In this document: positions 1 through 6,489 of the stretch, piece after piece | Layout of the letters: each line of letters starts with the position of its first letter | Position numbering within the stretch: the stretch's first letter is position 1 | DNA from: Lachnospiraceae bacterium UBA6452 | GTDB taxonomy: Bacteria; Bacillota; Clostridia; Lachnospirales; Lachnospiraceae | DNA length: 13,796 bases | Reading direction: 5' to 3' | Assembly (NCBI GenBank): GCA_002441865.1 | Contig: DJNY01000001.1 | Span: 1 to 13,796 of the forward strand | Made by a program: the position numbers and the translations under genes | The notes under the pieces: model-generated | What the model was told of the DNA's origin: nothing | The model's database searches: none | What the model saw: only the letters and a program-made list of their open reading frames with translations

Positions 1-273
1 CTTTGTGAAGAAAACGGTGTGCAGTTCCATCTGCTGGCAGAGCCACTCAAGGATATAGAACAGAGGCATGAAATAGAAAAAACACTGCGGGCAGAATATG
101 AAAAAACAGAGCTGGCAGACTGTTTTCCGGATTATTTTGATCAGATCACATATTACCCGGAGGAACGGTTTTCCGATAATGTGCATCCGGTCGGAACAAG
201 GGAAGAACTCAATGAAATGATCCGTGCCATGCAGCAGAAATCCGGTTGTATGCAGGATCTTGTGCTGGAATAA
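1..273 (+). CDS. SGNH/GDSL-like hydrolase family protein, C-terminal fragment
   Basis: The reading frame is open from the first base to a TAA at 271-273, so this is the last 90 or so residues of a gene that starts upstream of the window. The readable part has an alpha/beta-like stretch ('GVQFHLLAEPL'), a charged helix, and near the end 'FSDNVHP'. An Asp two residues before a His followed by Pro resembles the terminal Asp-His block of SGNH/DltD-like hydrolases, which act on esters of carbohydrates or cell-wall polymers. The nucleophile region is outside the window, so assignment rests on this one block and general texture. A short gap separates it from thiN on the same strand, so co-transcription is possible. 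It could be another alpha/beta hydrolase or an uncharacterised family. Confidence 0.45.
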   Translation, partial: LCEENGVQFHLLAEPLKDIEQRHEIEKTLRAEYEKTELADCFPDYFDQITYYPEERFSDNVHPVGTREELNEMIRAMQQKSGCMQDLVLE

Positions 274-312
274 AGGTGGAAATCACACCACGCAGAGCAT
301 AAAAGAGAAGAG

Positions 313-930
313 ATGAGAGATAAAATGGCAACTTGTTATATTTACGGCGCAATGCCATGCGGCAGTACAGAGAAAATAAAAGAAGGCGATCTGCTGATCG
401 CTGCGGATGGCGGTTATGCTTATCTACAGGGACAGAAGCCGGATCTTGTCGTGGGAGATTTTGACTCACTGGGATATGTGCCGGAGGGCGAGCAGATCAT
501 CAGGCATCCGGTGCAGAAGGATGATACGGATATGCTGCTTGCTGTCAGGGAAGGACTGAAAAGAGGGTATCGGAAGTTCGTGCTCTATGGCGGGATCGGT
601 GGCAGACTTGATCATACGATCGCCAATATCCAGGTGCTGGCCTTTTTGCGGGAGCAGGGGTGCCAGGCTGTTTTATACGGAGAGAAGGAAGAAGTACATC
701 TGCTCCATAATGAAACACTTACTTTTTCTGCGGGAAGAAAGGGTCTTCTTTCTGTATTTTCCTTTGAAAAGGAAGCAAGAGGCGTGACACTCCGCGGACT
801 TGCCTATGAGCTGACAGATGCGGTGCTGACCAACACTTTCCCGATCGGTACCAGCAACGAATTCATCGGAACAGAAGCACAGATCACCGTTGCAGACGGG
901 AGTCTGCTGGTGATCTGTGAGAGAGATTAA
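313..930 (+). CDS. thiN: Thiamine pyrophosphokinase
   Basis: Thiamine pyrophosphokinase transfers pyrophosphate from ATP to thiamine, giving the cofactor thiamine pyrophosphate in the cytoplasm. Family motifs are present in order: 'AADGG', 'PDLVVGDFDSLG', 'KDDTDMLLA' and 'GGIGGRLDHTIANIQ' (acidic, nucleotide and metal-binding blocks of the N-terminal domain), then a C-terminal beta-sandwich containing 'FPIGTSNEF', matching the family's 'G.SNE' thiamine-site signature. Length of about 205 residues is normal for the family. Two starts are possible: ATG 313 and in-frame ATG 325 (protein beginning MATCYIYGAMPCG). The purine-rich stretch 303-320 is compatible with either, and 325 fits the usual short N-terminus better. 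The stop lies 8 bp from the stop of the convergent ATPase gene. No strong terminator is visible between them. Confidence 0.93.
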   Translation: MRDKMATCYIYGAMPCGSTEKIKEGDLLIAADGGYAYLQGQKPDLVVGDFDSLGYVPEGEQIIRHPVQKDDTDMLLAVREGLKRGYRKFVLYGGIGGRLDHTIANIQVLAFLREQGCQAVLYGEKEEVHLLHNETLTFSAGRKGLLSVFSFEKEARGVTLRGLAYELTDAVLTNTFPIGTSNEFIGTEAQITVADGSLLVICERD

Positions 931-938
931 AGGTTACC

Positions 939-1979
939 TTAGAACAACTGTGTTTTGACAAATTCCTCAAATCTAGGTAATGCAATCGTGATTTTCCCAT
1001 ATTCTCTGGTATCAATGACTCCTTTTCTTTTCAAACGATCACGGTAAACAGAAAACTGTTCGGATTTCATATCAAGATTTTCCCGGATGGTCTTAACAGA
1101 ATTGTCACTGCTCAGGCATAATGCAGTCAGGACTTTTTTGTCTAAAGATGACAGCTCAGACCATATTTTACTGTAGACGTATTCTTCCAGATATTGGTCA
1201 TATTCAGGCAAAATCTCTTCCAGTGATTTATGGTCACGGTTTTCCCAGTAAAGATATCCGAGCACCTGAAAGGCAAACGGATAGCCTTTTGTAAGAGAAG
1301 TCATGACGCCTGCTGTTTCCGAATCTATATGAAAGATATCTTCGTAGTGTTTACGTACAGCGGTGTAGTTAAGTGGCTCCAAAATGATTTTAGGTGCACG
1401 ATATAAGAAGGTCAGGGATCTGTCATTTTGTAATTCATATAAATTTTCGTATAAGCCAGTCATAAGCAGGAAAATCGGATAGTCCTGACGCAAAAAGATC
1501 TGGAAAGCACTTGCGAAAACTTTTATATATTCGGATTTGCTCACTTCATCAATTGTGATCAGAAGTTTTTGACCGGCTTTTTTGATCTGTTCCAGCATTT
1601 TTTCAACCACATCTTCTATATCAGTGACGGGTGCAGCATCTTCAAGAGAAACTCCAAGACCAAAAGCTGAAAAATCAAGCTTGGCTTTTAAAAATCTTTC
1701 ATGCATCTGGGGCAGGGCATAAATTTTTGCAGCAAGACTTTGCAGCAGATCTCTTGTGGGATTTAATTCTATTACGATCCAGTCCTTGTTTTTGGATATT
1801 TCATTGGCAATCTGTGTCATCATGACTGTTTTTCCAGAGCCTCTGACACCTGTAACCATAAAAATCTGATTGGATGGAACCTCTGCACAAAATGTATCAA
1901 TAATATGGGTTGTCTGTGTAATACGGGAAATATATTGGATTGGTTTTTTGCCAAACGATAAGGTAAAAGGATTATTCAT
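939..1979 (-). CDS. P-loop ATPase (AAA_16/COG1672-like) with C-terminal winged helix
   Basis: This 346-residue protein has a clear Walker A motif, GVRGSGKT at residues 44-51, and a Walker B, 'LLITIDE' with D144-E145. A sensor-like 'FLLMTGL' follows near residue 175. The order and spacing match the orphan AAA_16/'archaeal-type' ATP-binding proteins (COG1672-like, STAND-related) that are frequent in Clostridia and mostly uncharacterised. The C-terminal 80 or so residues ('KTIRENLDMKSEQFSVY...') read like a winged-helix domain with recognition helix and wing, suggesting nucleic-acid or protein binding. The start is supported by GAGGAGG at 1987-1993 on the minus strand, about 7 bp upstream. The gene is convergent with thiN and divergent from the 2266 gene. 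It looks AT-richer than its neighbours, consistent with but not proving acquisition by transfer. Its upstream region is a phased 10-bp repeat array. The substrate or partner is unknown. Confidence 0.8.
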   Translation of the reverse strand: MNNPFTLSFGKKPIQYISRITQTTHIIDTFCAEVPSNQIFMVTGVRGSGKTVMMTQIANEISKNKDWIVIELNPTRDLLQSLAAKIYALPQMHERFLKAKLDFSAFGLGVSLEDAAPVTDIEDVVEKMLEQIKKAGQKLLITIDEVSKSEYIKVFASAFQIFLRQDYPIFLLMTGLYENLYELQNDRSLTFLYRAPKIILEPLNYTAVRKHYEDIFHIDSETAGVMTSLTKGYPFAFQVLGYLYWENRDHKSLEEILPEYDQYLEEYVYSKIWSELSSLDKKVLTALCLSSDNSVKTIRENLDMKSEQFSVYRDRLKRKGVIDTREYGKITIALPRFEEFVKTQLF

Positions 1980-2006
1980 CTTTATATCCTCCTCTGTTTT
2001 GTGAAT

Positions 2007-2104
2007 TTTATAAACTTTTATAAGTCTTTATAACTTTTAGTATGTTTTATAAGCTTTTATAAGTCTTTATAACTTTTGATATATTTTATAACTTTTTATA
2101 ACTT
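2007..2104. repeat. Helically phased array of eight 10-bp TTTATAA units
   Basis: The heptamer TTTATAA begins at 2007, 2017, 2027, 2046, 2056, 2066, 2085 and 2095, giving spacings of 10, 10, 19, 10, 10, 19 and 10 bp. Each unit is a 10-mer, TTTATAA plus three variable bases. Groups of three are separated by 9-bp spacers (2037-2045, 2076-2084), making two copies of a 39-bp super-repeat at 2007-2045 and 2046-2084 that differ at four positions, plus a shortened third copy with two 10-mers. A 24-bp identical stretch occurs at 2015-2038 and 2054-2077. The core TTATAA is palindromic, so all sites face the same side of the helix and read alike on both strands. It lies directly upstream of the minus-strand ATPase gene and touches the -35 box of a plus-strand promoter. 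It is most likely a cooperative multi-site operator or bent-DNA element. Confidence 0.85.
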
Positions 2105-2134
2105 TTGACAACGGTTTAGAATAAAAAATAAAAT
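2105..2134 (+). promoter_or_regulatory. Candidate sigma-A promoter P1 for the 2266 gene
   Basis: A perfect -35 box TTGACA at 2105-2110 is followed after 18 bp by TAAAAT at 2129-2134, in an AT-rich spacer. The -35 box immediately follows the last 10-mer of the phased array, so a protein filling the array would contact or occlude it. The predicted start would be near 2141. The -10 box matches consensus imperfectly. Confidence 0.5.
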
Positions 2135-2158
2135 CTTCTTCCTATTTGAAAGCACATA

Positions 2159-2167
2159 TGCTATACT
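2159..2167 (+). promoter_or_regulatory. Candidate extended -10 promoter P2 for the 2266 gene
   Basis: TGCTATACT at 2159-2167 fits an extended -10 element (TGn plus TATACT). The best -35 at 17 bp spacing is weak (TTCCTA, 2139-2144), as is common for extended -10 promoters. The predicted start near 2174 would give a leader of about 90 nt. The same TGCTATAC core appears in the minus-strand promoter candidate near 10560. Confidence 0.42.
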
Positions 2168-2179
2168 ACATCCATCTAA

Positions 2180-2217
2180 GCGATCAGCATGATCGCATCC
2201 AAAGATCCATTCGGATC
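2180..2217 (+). other. Two adjacent leader hairpins upstream of the 2266 gene
   Basis: Bases 2180-2186 and 2190-2196 form a perfect 7-bp stem (GCGATCA/TGATCGC) around a 3-base loop. Bases 2204-2208 and 2213-2217 form a 5-bp stem (GATCC/GGATC) around a 4-base loop. Both lie in the predicted 5' leader, between promoter P2 and the ribosome binding site at 2252-2260. There is no U-tract, so they are not intrinsic terminators. They may stabilise the mRNA or act as DNA palindromes. Neither is a recognised riboswitch. Confidence 0.4.
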
Positions 2218-2265
2218 GAATTACCCAAAGTGAACTGATCAGAATACAAACAGGAAGGAGTTTTT

Positions 2266-3033
2266 ATGCAAAAAACAGAATATGGTTATGGGAAAGTGGT
2301 AAGGATAGGGATCCTCTGCCTTATTTTTGCCATGTGTATGGGAAAACATGCTTTTGGCAGTATTGTCGTGGACGAGGTGTTGATCGGCGGGCAGGAGGAG
2401 CAAGCGCCGGTTGATGCTGCGCCAGCGGCGCAGGCATCGGCAGAACCGAATGCAGCGAAGTCCACATCGGAACAGCAAGCAGAACCGGACGCATCAAAGA
2501 CACAAGCAGACCCAGATACATCACAGCCTGCATCAGAGACACAAACAAAACGAGGATCACAGTCCACATCAACGTCACAAGAAAAACCCTCCACGTATCT
2601 GCAAAATGAGAAAAAAGTGCAGAAGCCGTCAATCAAACAGGCGGATACTGCGAGTACAGCACAGACAGATCCCGGACAGCTCCAAGACCCGGCAGAAAGT
2701 ACATCCTCAGTTTCCGCAAATGACAAACAACAATTTCACATACCGCAGCAGGAAACGCAGAAAAAAGGGGATAAAACAGCTAAATCAGAAAACAGCAGTG
2801 GAAAAAACACCAGCGGAGAAACTGCGAAACGTGAAATGAAAGCGCAGGAGCAGCCTTCCATATGGCAGGATACGGCAGAGACAGCAGACAAAGAAAAAAT
2901 GGAAAACAAAGCGGAATCAGAAGATAAAACAGGAAGCCTCCTATTGCCCGGTTTTATGATACTTTGTATCTTATTGCTTCTGGCAGGCAGTATTTGCCTG
3001 ATCCGCGACAATAACATTGACTTGAAGAAATAA
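2266..3033 (+). CDS. Secreted, membrane-anchored Ser/Thr/Gln-rich low-complexity protein
   Basis: I do not recognise this 255-residue protein as a named family. It starts with a signal-peptide-like segment (basic N-terminus, hydrophobic core about residues 12-26, plausible cleavage near AFG-S at 31-32). A long disordered region, about residues 40-220, is rich in Gln, Ser, Thr, Ala, Lys and Glu and carries degenerate repeats built on A-[E/D]-P-[N/D] near residues 59-85. A C-terminal transmembrane helix at about 225-246 is followed by a short tail ending 'DLKK'. No LPxTG sortase motif is present; 'LLLPGF' only begins the helix. The topology is an extracellular stalk anchored at its C-terminus. 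AGGAAGGAG at 2252-2260, 5 bp from the ATG, fixes the start. The next gene is a membrane glycosyltransferase, so the Ser/Thr-rich stalk may be its substrate; this is inference from position only. Confidence 0.75.
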   Translation: MQKTEYGYGKVVRIGILCLIFAMCMGKHAFGSIVVDEVLIGGQEEQAPVDAAPAAQASAEPNAAKSTSEQQAEPDASKTQADPDTSQPASETQTKRGSQSTSTSQEKPSTYLQNEKKVQKPSIKQADTASTAQTDPGQLQDPAESTSSVSANDKQQFHIPQQETQKKGDKTAKSENSSGKNTSGETAKREMKAQEQPSIWQDTAETADKEKMENKAESEDKTGSLLLPGFMILCILLLLAGSICLIRDNNIDLKK

Positions 3034-3046
3034 GACAGCTTATAAT
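3017..3046 (+). promoter_or_regulatory. Predicted sigma-A promoter for the glycosyltransferase gene
   Basis: TTGACT at 3017-3022 and a perfect TATAAT at 3041-3046 are separated by 18 bp. The -35 box lies inside the last codons of the upstream gene, which stops at 3033. The predicted start near 3053 gives a leader of about 80 nt to the ATG at 3132. This promoter would separate expression of the glycosyltransferase and the following genes from that of the secreted protein. Confidence 0.62.
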
Positions 3047-3131
3047 ATAGCCTGTGATATCCGCTGTGCGAATGTGGATTTAGACCTTTTGACCCTGGCA
3101 TCATAGTAATGATAGAAGAAAGAGATGCGGT

Positions 3132-4853
3132 ATGCAGTTGGAAAATAAAAAAATAAAAAATGGAATATTGTGGATCCTGATCCTGTTATCTGTTGTGGCA
3201 GCGGCAAATCAGCTTCTGATCGGCTTTGATATTGATGAAGGCTATGCGGTTTCCATGCCATTCCGGCTTCTGCAGGGAGATCACCTGTTTGCGGATATGT
3301 GGGAGGTACATCAGACTTCCGCGCTCCTGCCCGCAGCTTTTTTATGGCTGTTTTATCAGGTGACGGGATCGACTGCTTATATGGTGCTTTACCTGCGCAT
3401 TGTTGCAACTTTGCTGCATCTTGGCATGACAGTGCTGGTTTACAGAAAGACAAGAAAATATCTGGCAACAGACTGGAGCCTTTTATTTGCGCTTTTATAT
3501 TTGAACCTGTTACCGAAGTGGATCATATCACTGGATTTTTCCATGCAGCAGGTATGGGGACTTACCTTATTGTTCACATGTCTACTGGAAGAAAGAGGAA
3601 CCGGGAAGAAACAGCTATGGATGGATTTGCTGGCAGGACTTTCCCTGGCATTTACGGTGCTTGCCTATCCGGGCATGGTACTGTTGTATCCAGCAGTTCT
3701 GCTGACAATTTGTATGTGTAATAAAGAACATACCGGAAAAGAAAAATTCAGAAAATGTCTGTTTTTTACCGCAGGCTGTGCGATCAGTGCAGTTGTATTT
3801 CTTATATATGTACTGCTGTTTATGCCGGTGTCTGATTTCCTTTCCAGCATTCCGAAGGTATTTATGGATGGAACCCACCAGTTTACGATGCAGACAAAGC
3901 TGCTTTTATATGGGCAGCAGTGGCTGAATGTGGCAAAGCAGCTGTTGATCCTCAGTGTACTCCCGCTGCTTGCAGCACTTGCCCAGCAGGTTTGGAAGCA
4001 GAAGAAAAGGAAGGAAAAGGGCAGCCTGTTTCTGGCATTCCTTTTGCTGTTTGTGGCAGAAACTTCCCTTTTAATGATTCTGGGCAATCTCGTTGGCATT
4101 CAGATGGGACCGTTCCATTTTCAGGTGCGCTATCTGCTGTTTTTCCTGTGCATCTGTATTGCCGGATGGAATGTGCGGAATACAGACAGACCACTTTTTT
4201 ATGTGCCGATCTTCCTGATGCTGATCGCATTTGCAGGGATTCTGGTATTTTCCAATGTGGGGCCTGATTCGAGCAGCTCTTACCTGGGACTTGGCATTCT
4301 GGCAGGCTTTGCACTGCTTTTGAAAAAATATCCGCAAAAAGAACAGCTTTTATTCGCAGTAGGGATTTTGTTTGTACTCAGCCTGTTGTTCTGTAAAGGC
4401 TATTATGTGCGTATCACGGAATATGGACCTTCCACGGTCAGACAGCAAAGAGTACAGGTAACGGAAGGGGCACTTGCCGGGATCTATATACTGCCCGAAG
4501 AGGCAGAGCAGTATACGCAGGAGCATGAGGCGGTGCAGCGTGTGACACAGCCGGATGATAAGCTGCTGTTTCTGGGAACGGACGGTATTTTGAATTTATC
4601 CGCAAACTGCCCGTTTGTTTCACCGTCCACGATCAGTACGCCGGCATTTAATGAGCAGTGGGTGGAATATTTTACTTTATACCCGGAAAAAGAGCCGACG
4701 GTGATCGTACTTGCTAAGAATACGATCGATAACAGAGAGAAATTTTTTGCGCAGAATCCATTTGGAAAATGGATTGCGGCAAAATATGATATATTGCATA
4801 TGGAAGAAACAGAATCTTTGTGTATAATAAAGAAAGAAAAACCGGAACCATAG
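3132..4853 (+). CDS. Polytopic membrane glycosyltransferase, GT-C fold (GT39/PMT/ArnT-like)
   Basis: This 573-residue protein has many hydrophobic helices between residues 12 and about 425, then a soluble C-terminal region of roughly 140 residues. After the first helix comes 'GFDIDEGYAVSMPFRLLQGD' with D35-E36. An acidic pair in the first extracytoplasmic loop followed by 'LLQGDHLFADMWEVHQ' is the pattern of GT-C enzymes of the PMT/ArnT type, which move sugars from polyprenyl-phosphate donors to protein, lipid or polymer acceptors outside the membrane. Acceptor and sugar cannot be read from sequence. The ATG at 3132 is the only good in-frame start and follows a purine-rich GAAAGAG-type site of moderate strength. 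Upstream lies the Ser/Thr-rich surface protein and a dedicated promoter; hisC follows 37 bp downstream. It could instead modify teichoic acid or another glycan. Confidence 0.72.
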   Translation: MQLENKKIKNGILWILILLSVVAAANQLLIGFDIDEGYAVSMPFRLLQGDHLFADMWEVHQTSALLPAAFLWLFYQVTGSTAYMVLYLRIVATLLHLGMTVLVYRKTRKYLATDWSLLFALLYLNLLPKWIISLDFSMQQVWGLTLLFTCLLEERGTGKKQLWMDLLAGLSLAFTVLAYPGMVLLYPAVLLTICMCNKEHTGKEKFRKCLFFTAGCAISAVVFLIYVLLFMPVSDFLSSIPKVFMDGTHQFTMQTKLLLYGQQWLNVAKQLLILSVLPLLAALAQQVWKQKKRKEKGSLFLAFLLLFVAETSLLMILGNLVGIQMGPFHFQVRYLLFFLCICIAGWNVRNTDRPLFYVPIFLMLIAFAGILVFSNVGPDSSSSYLGLGILAGFALLLKKYPQKEQLLFAVGILFVLSLLFCKGYYVRITEYGPSTVRQQRVQVTEGALAGIYILPEEAEQYTQEHEAVQRVTQPDDKLLFLGTDGILNLSANCPFVSPSTISTPAFNEQWVEYFTLYPEKEPTVIVLAKNTIDNREKFFAQNPFGKWIAAKYDILHMEETESLCIIKKEKPEP

Positions 4854-4890
4854 CAGGACTGAAAATCAGAAAAGGCAGGAGGCAGCACAG

Positions 4891-5955
4891 ATGAGCTGGG
4901 AAGAGAACGTCAGAAGGGTTGTGCCATATACACCGGGGGAGCAGCCAAATAAAGAGCATATGATCAAATTAAATACAAATGAATGTCCTTATCCGCCCGC
5001 ACCGGGCGTAGCAGAGGCACTTGTCGGATTAAAGCCGGAGGATTTCCGTTTATACCCGGATCCGAATGCAGACAGTCTGGTCAGCGTACTGGCAGAGTAT
5101 TACGGACTGGAAAAGGAAAACGTATTTGTCGGCGTTGGTTCTGACGATGTGCTGGCACTGGCTTTCCAGACATTTTTTAACAGTGACAGACCAATCGTAT
5201 TTCCGCAGATCACATATTCCTTTTATGATGTGTGGGCAGATCTTTACAAGATCCCATATGAGAAAAAGCCGCTGGCGGCAGACTTCCATATCCGCAAGGA
5301 AGATTATATGAGGGCAAACGGCGGTGTGATCTTCCCGAATCCAAATGCACCGACCGGGCTTCTGGAGGATCTTTCCGTGATCGAGGAGATCGTGCAGGCA
5401 AATCCTGATGTCGTAGTGATCGTAGATGAAGCATATATTGATTTTGGGGGAGAAAGCGCGCTGCCACTGATCAGGAAGTATGACAATCTGCTTGTGGTGC
5501 AGACATTCTCCAAATCGCGTGCCATGGCAGGTATGCGGATCGGATATGCGATGGGAAATGCAAAGCTGATCCGTTATCTGAATGATGTGAAGTTTTCAAC
5601 CAATTCTTATACAATGAACCGTCCGTCTCTGCTGCTTGGCGTTGCGGCGGTAAAAGATGATGCCTATTTTAAGCAGACAACCGCAAAGATCGTAGCAACC
5701 CGCGAGCGGGTAAAGCAGGCACTGAAAGAGCTTGGCTTTACTTTCCCGGATGCAAAGAGCAACTTTATTTTTGCAACACATAAGAGTGTGCATGCGGTAG
5801 AGCTGTTTGAAGCATTGAAGAAGCAGAATATTTATGTCCGTCATTTTTCGGATCCGCTGATCGATAATTATCTGCGTATCACGATCGGAACAGATGAGGA
5901 AATGGATAAATTCCTGGCATTCCTCAGAAAATATCTGCAAAACAGAACTGCATAG
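4891..5955 (+). CDS. hisC: Histidinol-phosphate aminotransferase (PLP fold type I)
   Basis: This 354-residue class I/II aminotransferase makes L-histidinol phosphate from imidazole-acetol phosphate and glutamate. Landmarks in order are 'LNTNECPYPP' near the N-terminus, 'YPDPNADSL' (residues 55-63), 'VGVGSDD' (80-86), 'NPNAPTG' (150-156), 'VDEAYIDF' with D179 and Y182, and 'TFSKSRAMAGMRIGY' with the PLP-binding lysine at K208. The residue before PTG, usually Asn in this family, is Ala here. AGGAGG at 4877-4882, 8 bp upstream, supports the ATG. It sits alone among non-histidine genes, so its specificity could extend to aromatic amino acids, as in some Bacillota, or to another phosphorylated amino-ketone; histidinol phosphate is the best guess. 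It is probably co-transcribed with the genes on either side. Confidence 0.88.
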   Translation: MSWEENVRRVVPYTPGEQPNKEHMIKLNTNECPYPPAPGVAEALVGLKPEDFRLYPDPNADSLVSVLAEYYGLEKENVFVGVGSDDVLALAFQTFFNSDRPIVFPQITYSFYDVWADLYKIPYEKKPLAADFHIRKEDYMRANGGVIFPNPNAPTGLLEDLSVIEEIVQANPDVVVIVDEAYIDFGGESALPLIRKYDNLLVVQTFSKSRAMAGMRIGYAMGNAKLIRYLNDVKFSTNSYTMNRPSLLLGVAAVKDDAYFKQTTAKIVATRERVKQALKELGFTFPDAKSNFIFATHKSVHAVELFEALKKQNIYVRHFSDPLIDNYLRITIGTDEEMDKFLAFLRKYLQNRTA

Positions 5956-5997
5956 CAGTAAATAGCAGGATAATACAGGCGATTGAAAGGAGTCTTT

Positions 5998-6480
5998 ATG
6001 TTTAAACGTTACTTAATGGTGTTTTTGGTTTCGATGGTACCGCTGATCGAGCTGCGGGGGGCGATTCCGTACTCCCAGCTTCCGGGCGTCAGTCTGCCGC
6101 TTCTGCAGGCATATATCGTCGCCGTGATCGGTAATATGGTTCCGGTTCCGTTTATTTATCTTTTTGCAAGACGTGTACTGGAATGGGGTGCTGATAAGCC
6201 GGTGATTGGTAAGTTTTTCCGCTTCTGTCTGGAAAAGGGCGAAAAGGGCGGACAAAAGCTGCAGGAAAAGGCGGGAAGAGGTCTTTTTGTGGCGCTGCTT
6301 CTGTTTGTCGGTATTCCGCTGCCGGGAACAGGTGCATGGACGGGAACACTCGCTGCCAGTATTCTGGATATGGATTTTAAATCCAGTATTACAGCAGTCA
6401 TGCTTGGTGTGATCTTAGCCGGTATCATTATGGGTGCGGCAAGTGCCGGATTATTCGGCGCACTGGGTGCTATTTTCTAG
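5998..6480 (+). CDS. COG2426 'small multidrug export' family membrane protein
   Basis: This 160-residue integral membrane protein matches the COG2426 (Sm_multidrug_ex, PF06695) family. After the first helix comes 'PLIELRGAIPY'; later comes 'GIPLPGTGAWTGTLAAS', the family's second conserved block, then a Gly/Ala-rich C-terminal helix. The two halves resemble the inverted-repeat layout of DedA-type transporters. The export activity in the family name rests on thin evidence, and the real substrate is unknown. The frame can be extended to a TTG at 5983, but AAAGGAG at 5986-5992 lies inside that extension and correctly spaced from ATG 5998, so 5998 is the start used. The SD of the next gene overlaps this gene's stop codon, indicating tight co-expression. 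Confidence 0.85.
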   Translation: MFKRYLMVFLVSMVPLIELRGAIPYSQLPGVSLPLLQAYIVAVIGNMVPVPFIYLFARRVLEWGADKPVIGKFFRFCLEKGEKGGQKLQEKAGRGLFVALLLFVGIPLPGTGAWTGTLAASILDMDFKSSITAVMLGVILAGIIMGAASAGLFGALGAIF

Positions 6481-6489
6481 GAGGCAGTT

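Noticed and set aside
2007..2104. CRISPR-like array
   Set aside because: Units are only 10 bp with 9-bp spacers and are AT-only simple repeats; there is no spacer diversity and no cas gene.
2286..2726. Cys/Ser/Val-rich minus-strand open frame opposite the stalk gene
   Set aside because: The lack of stops is explained by the skewed codon content of the plus-strand gene; no start signal or family pattern is visible.
2411..2839. Long plus-strand frame giving an Arg/His/Gln-rich product, overlapping the stalk gene
   Set aside because: It is the +1 shadow of a CA/GA-rich low-complexity gene, without its own ribosome binding site or protein-like pattern.
3080..3120. Small hairpin ATCAT/ATGAT and adjacent leader of the glycosyltransferase gene as an RNA element
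   Set aside because: The stem is only 5 bp and AT-rich, with no other structure.
5983..5997. TTG start for the COG2426 protein
   Set aside because: The AAAGGAG ribosome binding site lies inside this extension and is correctly spaced for ATG 5998; the added residues are not family-like.
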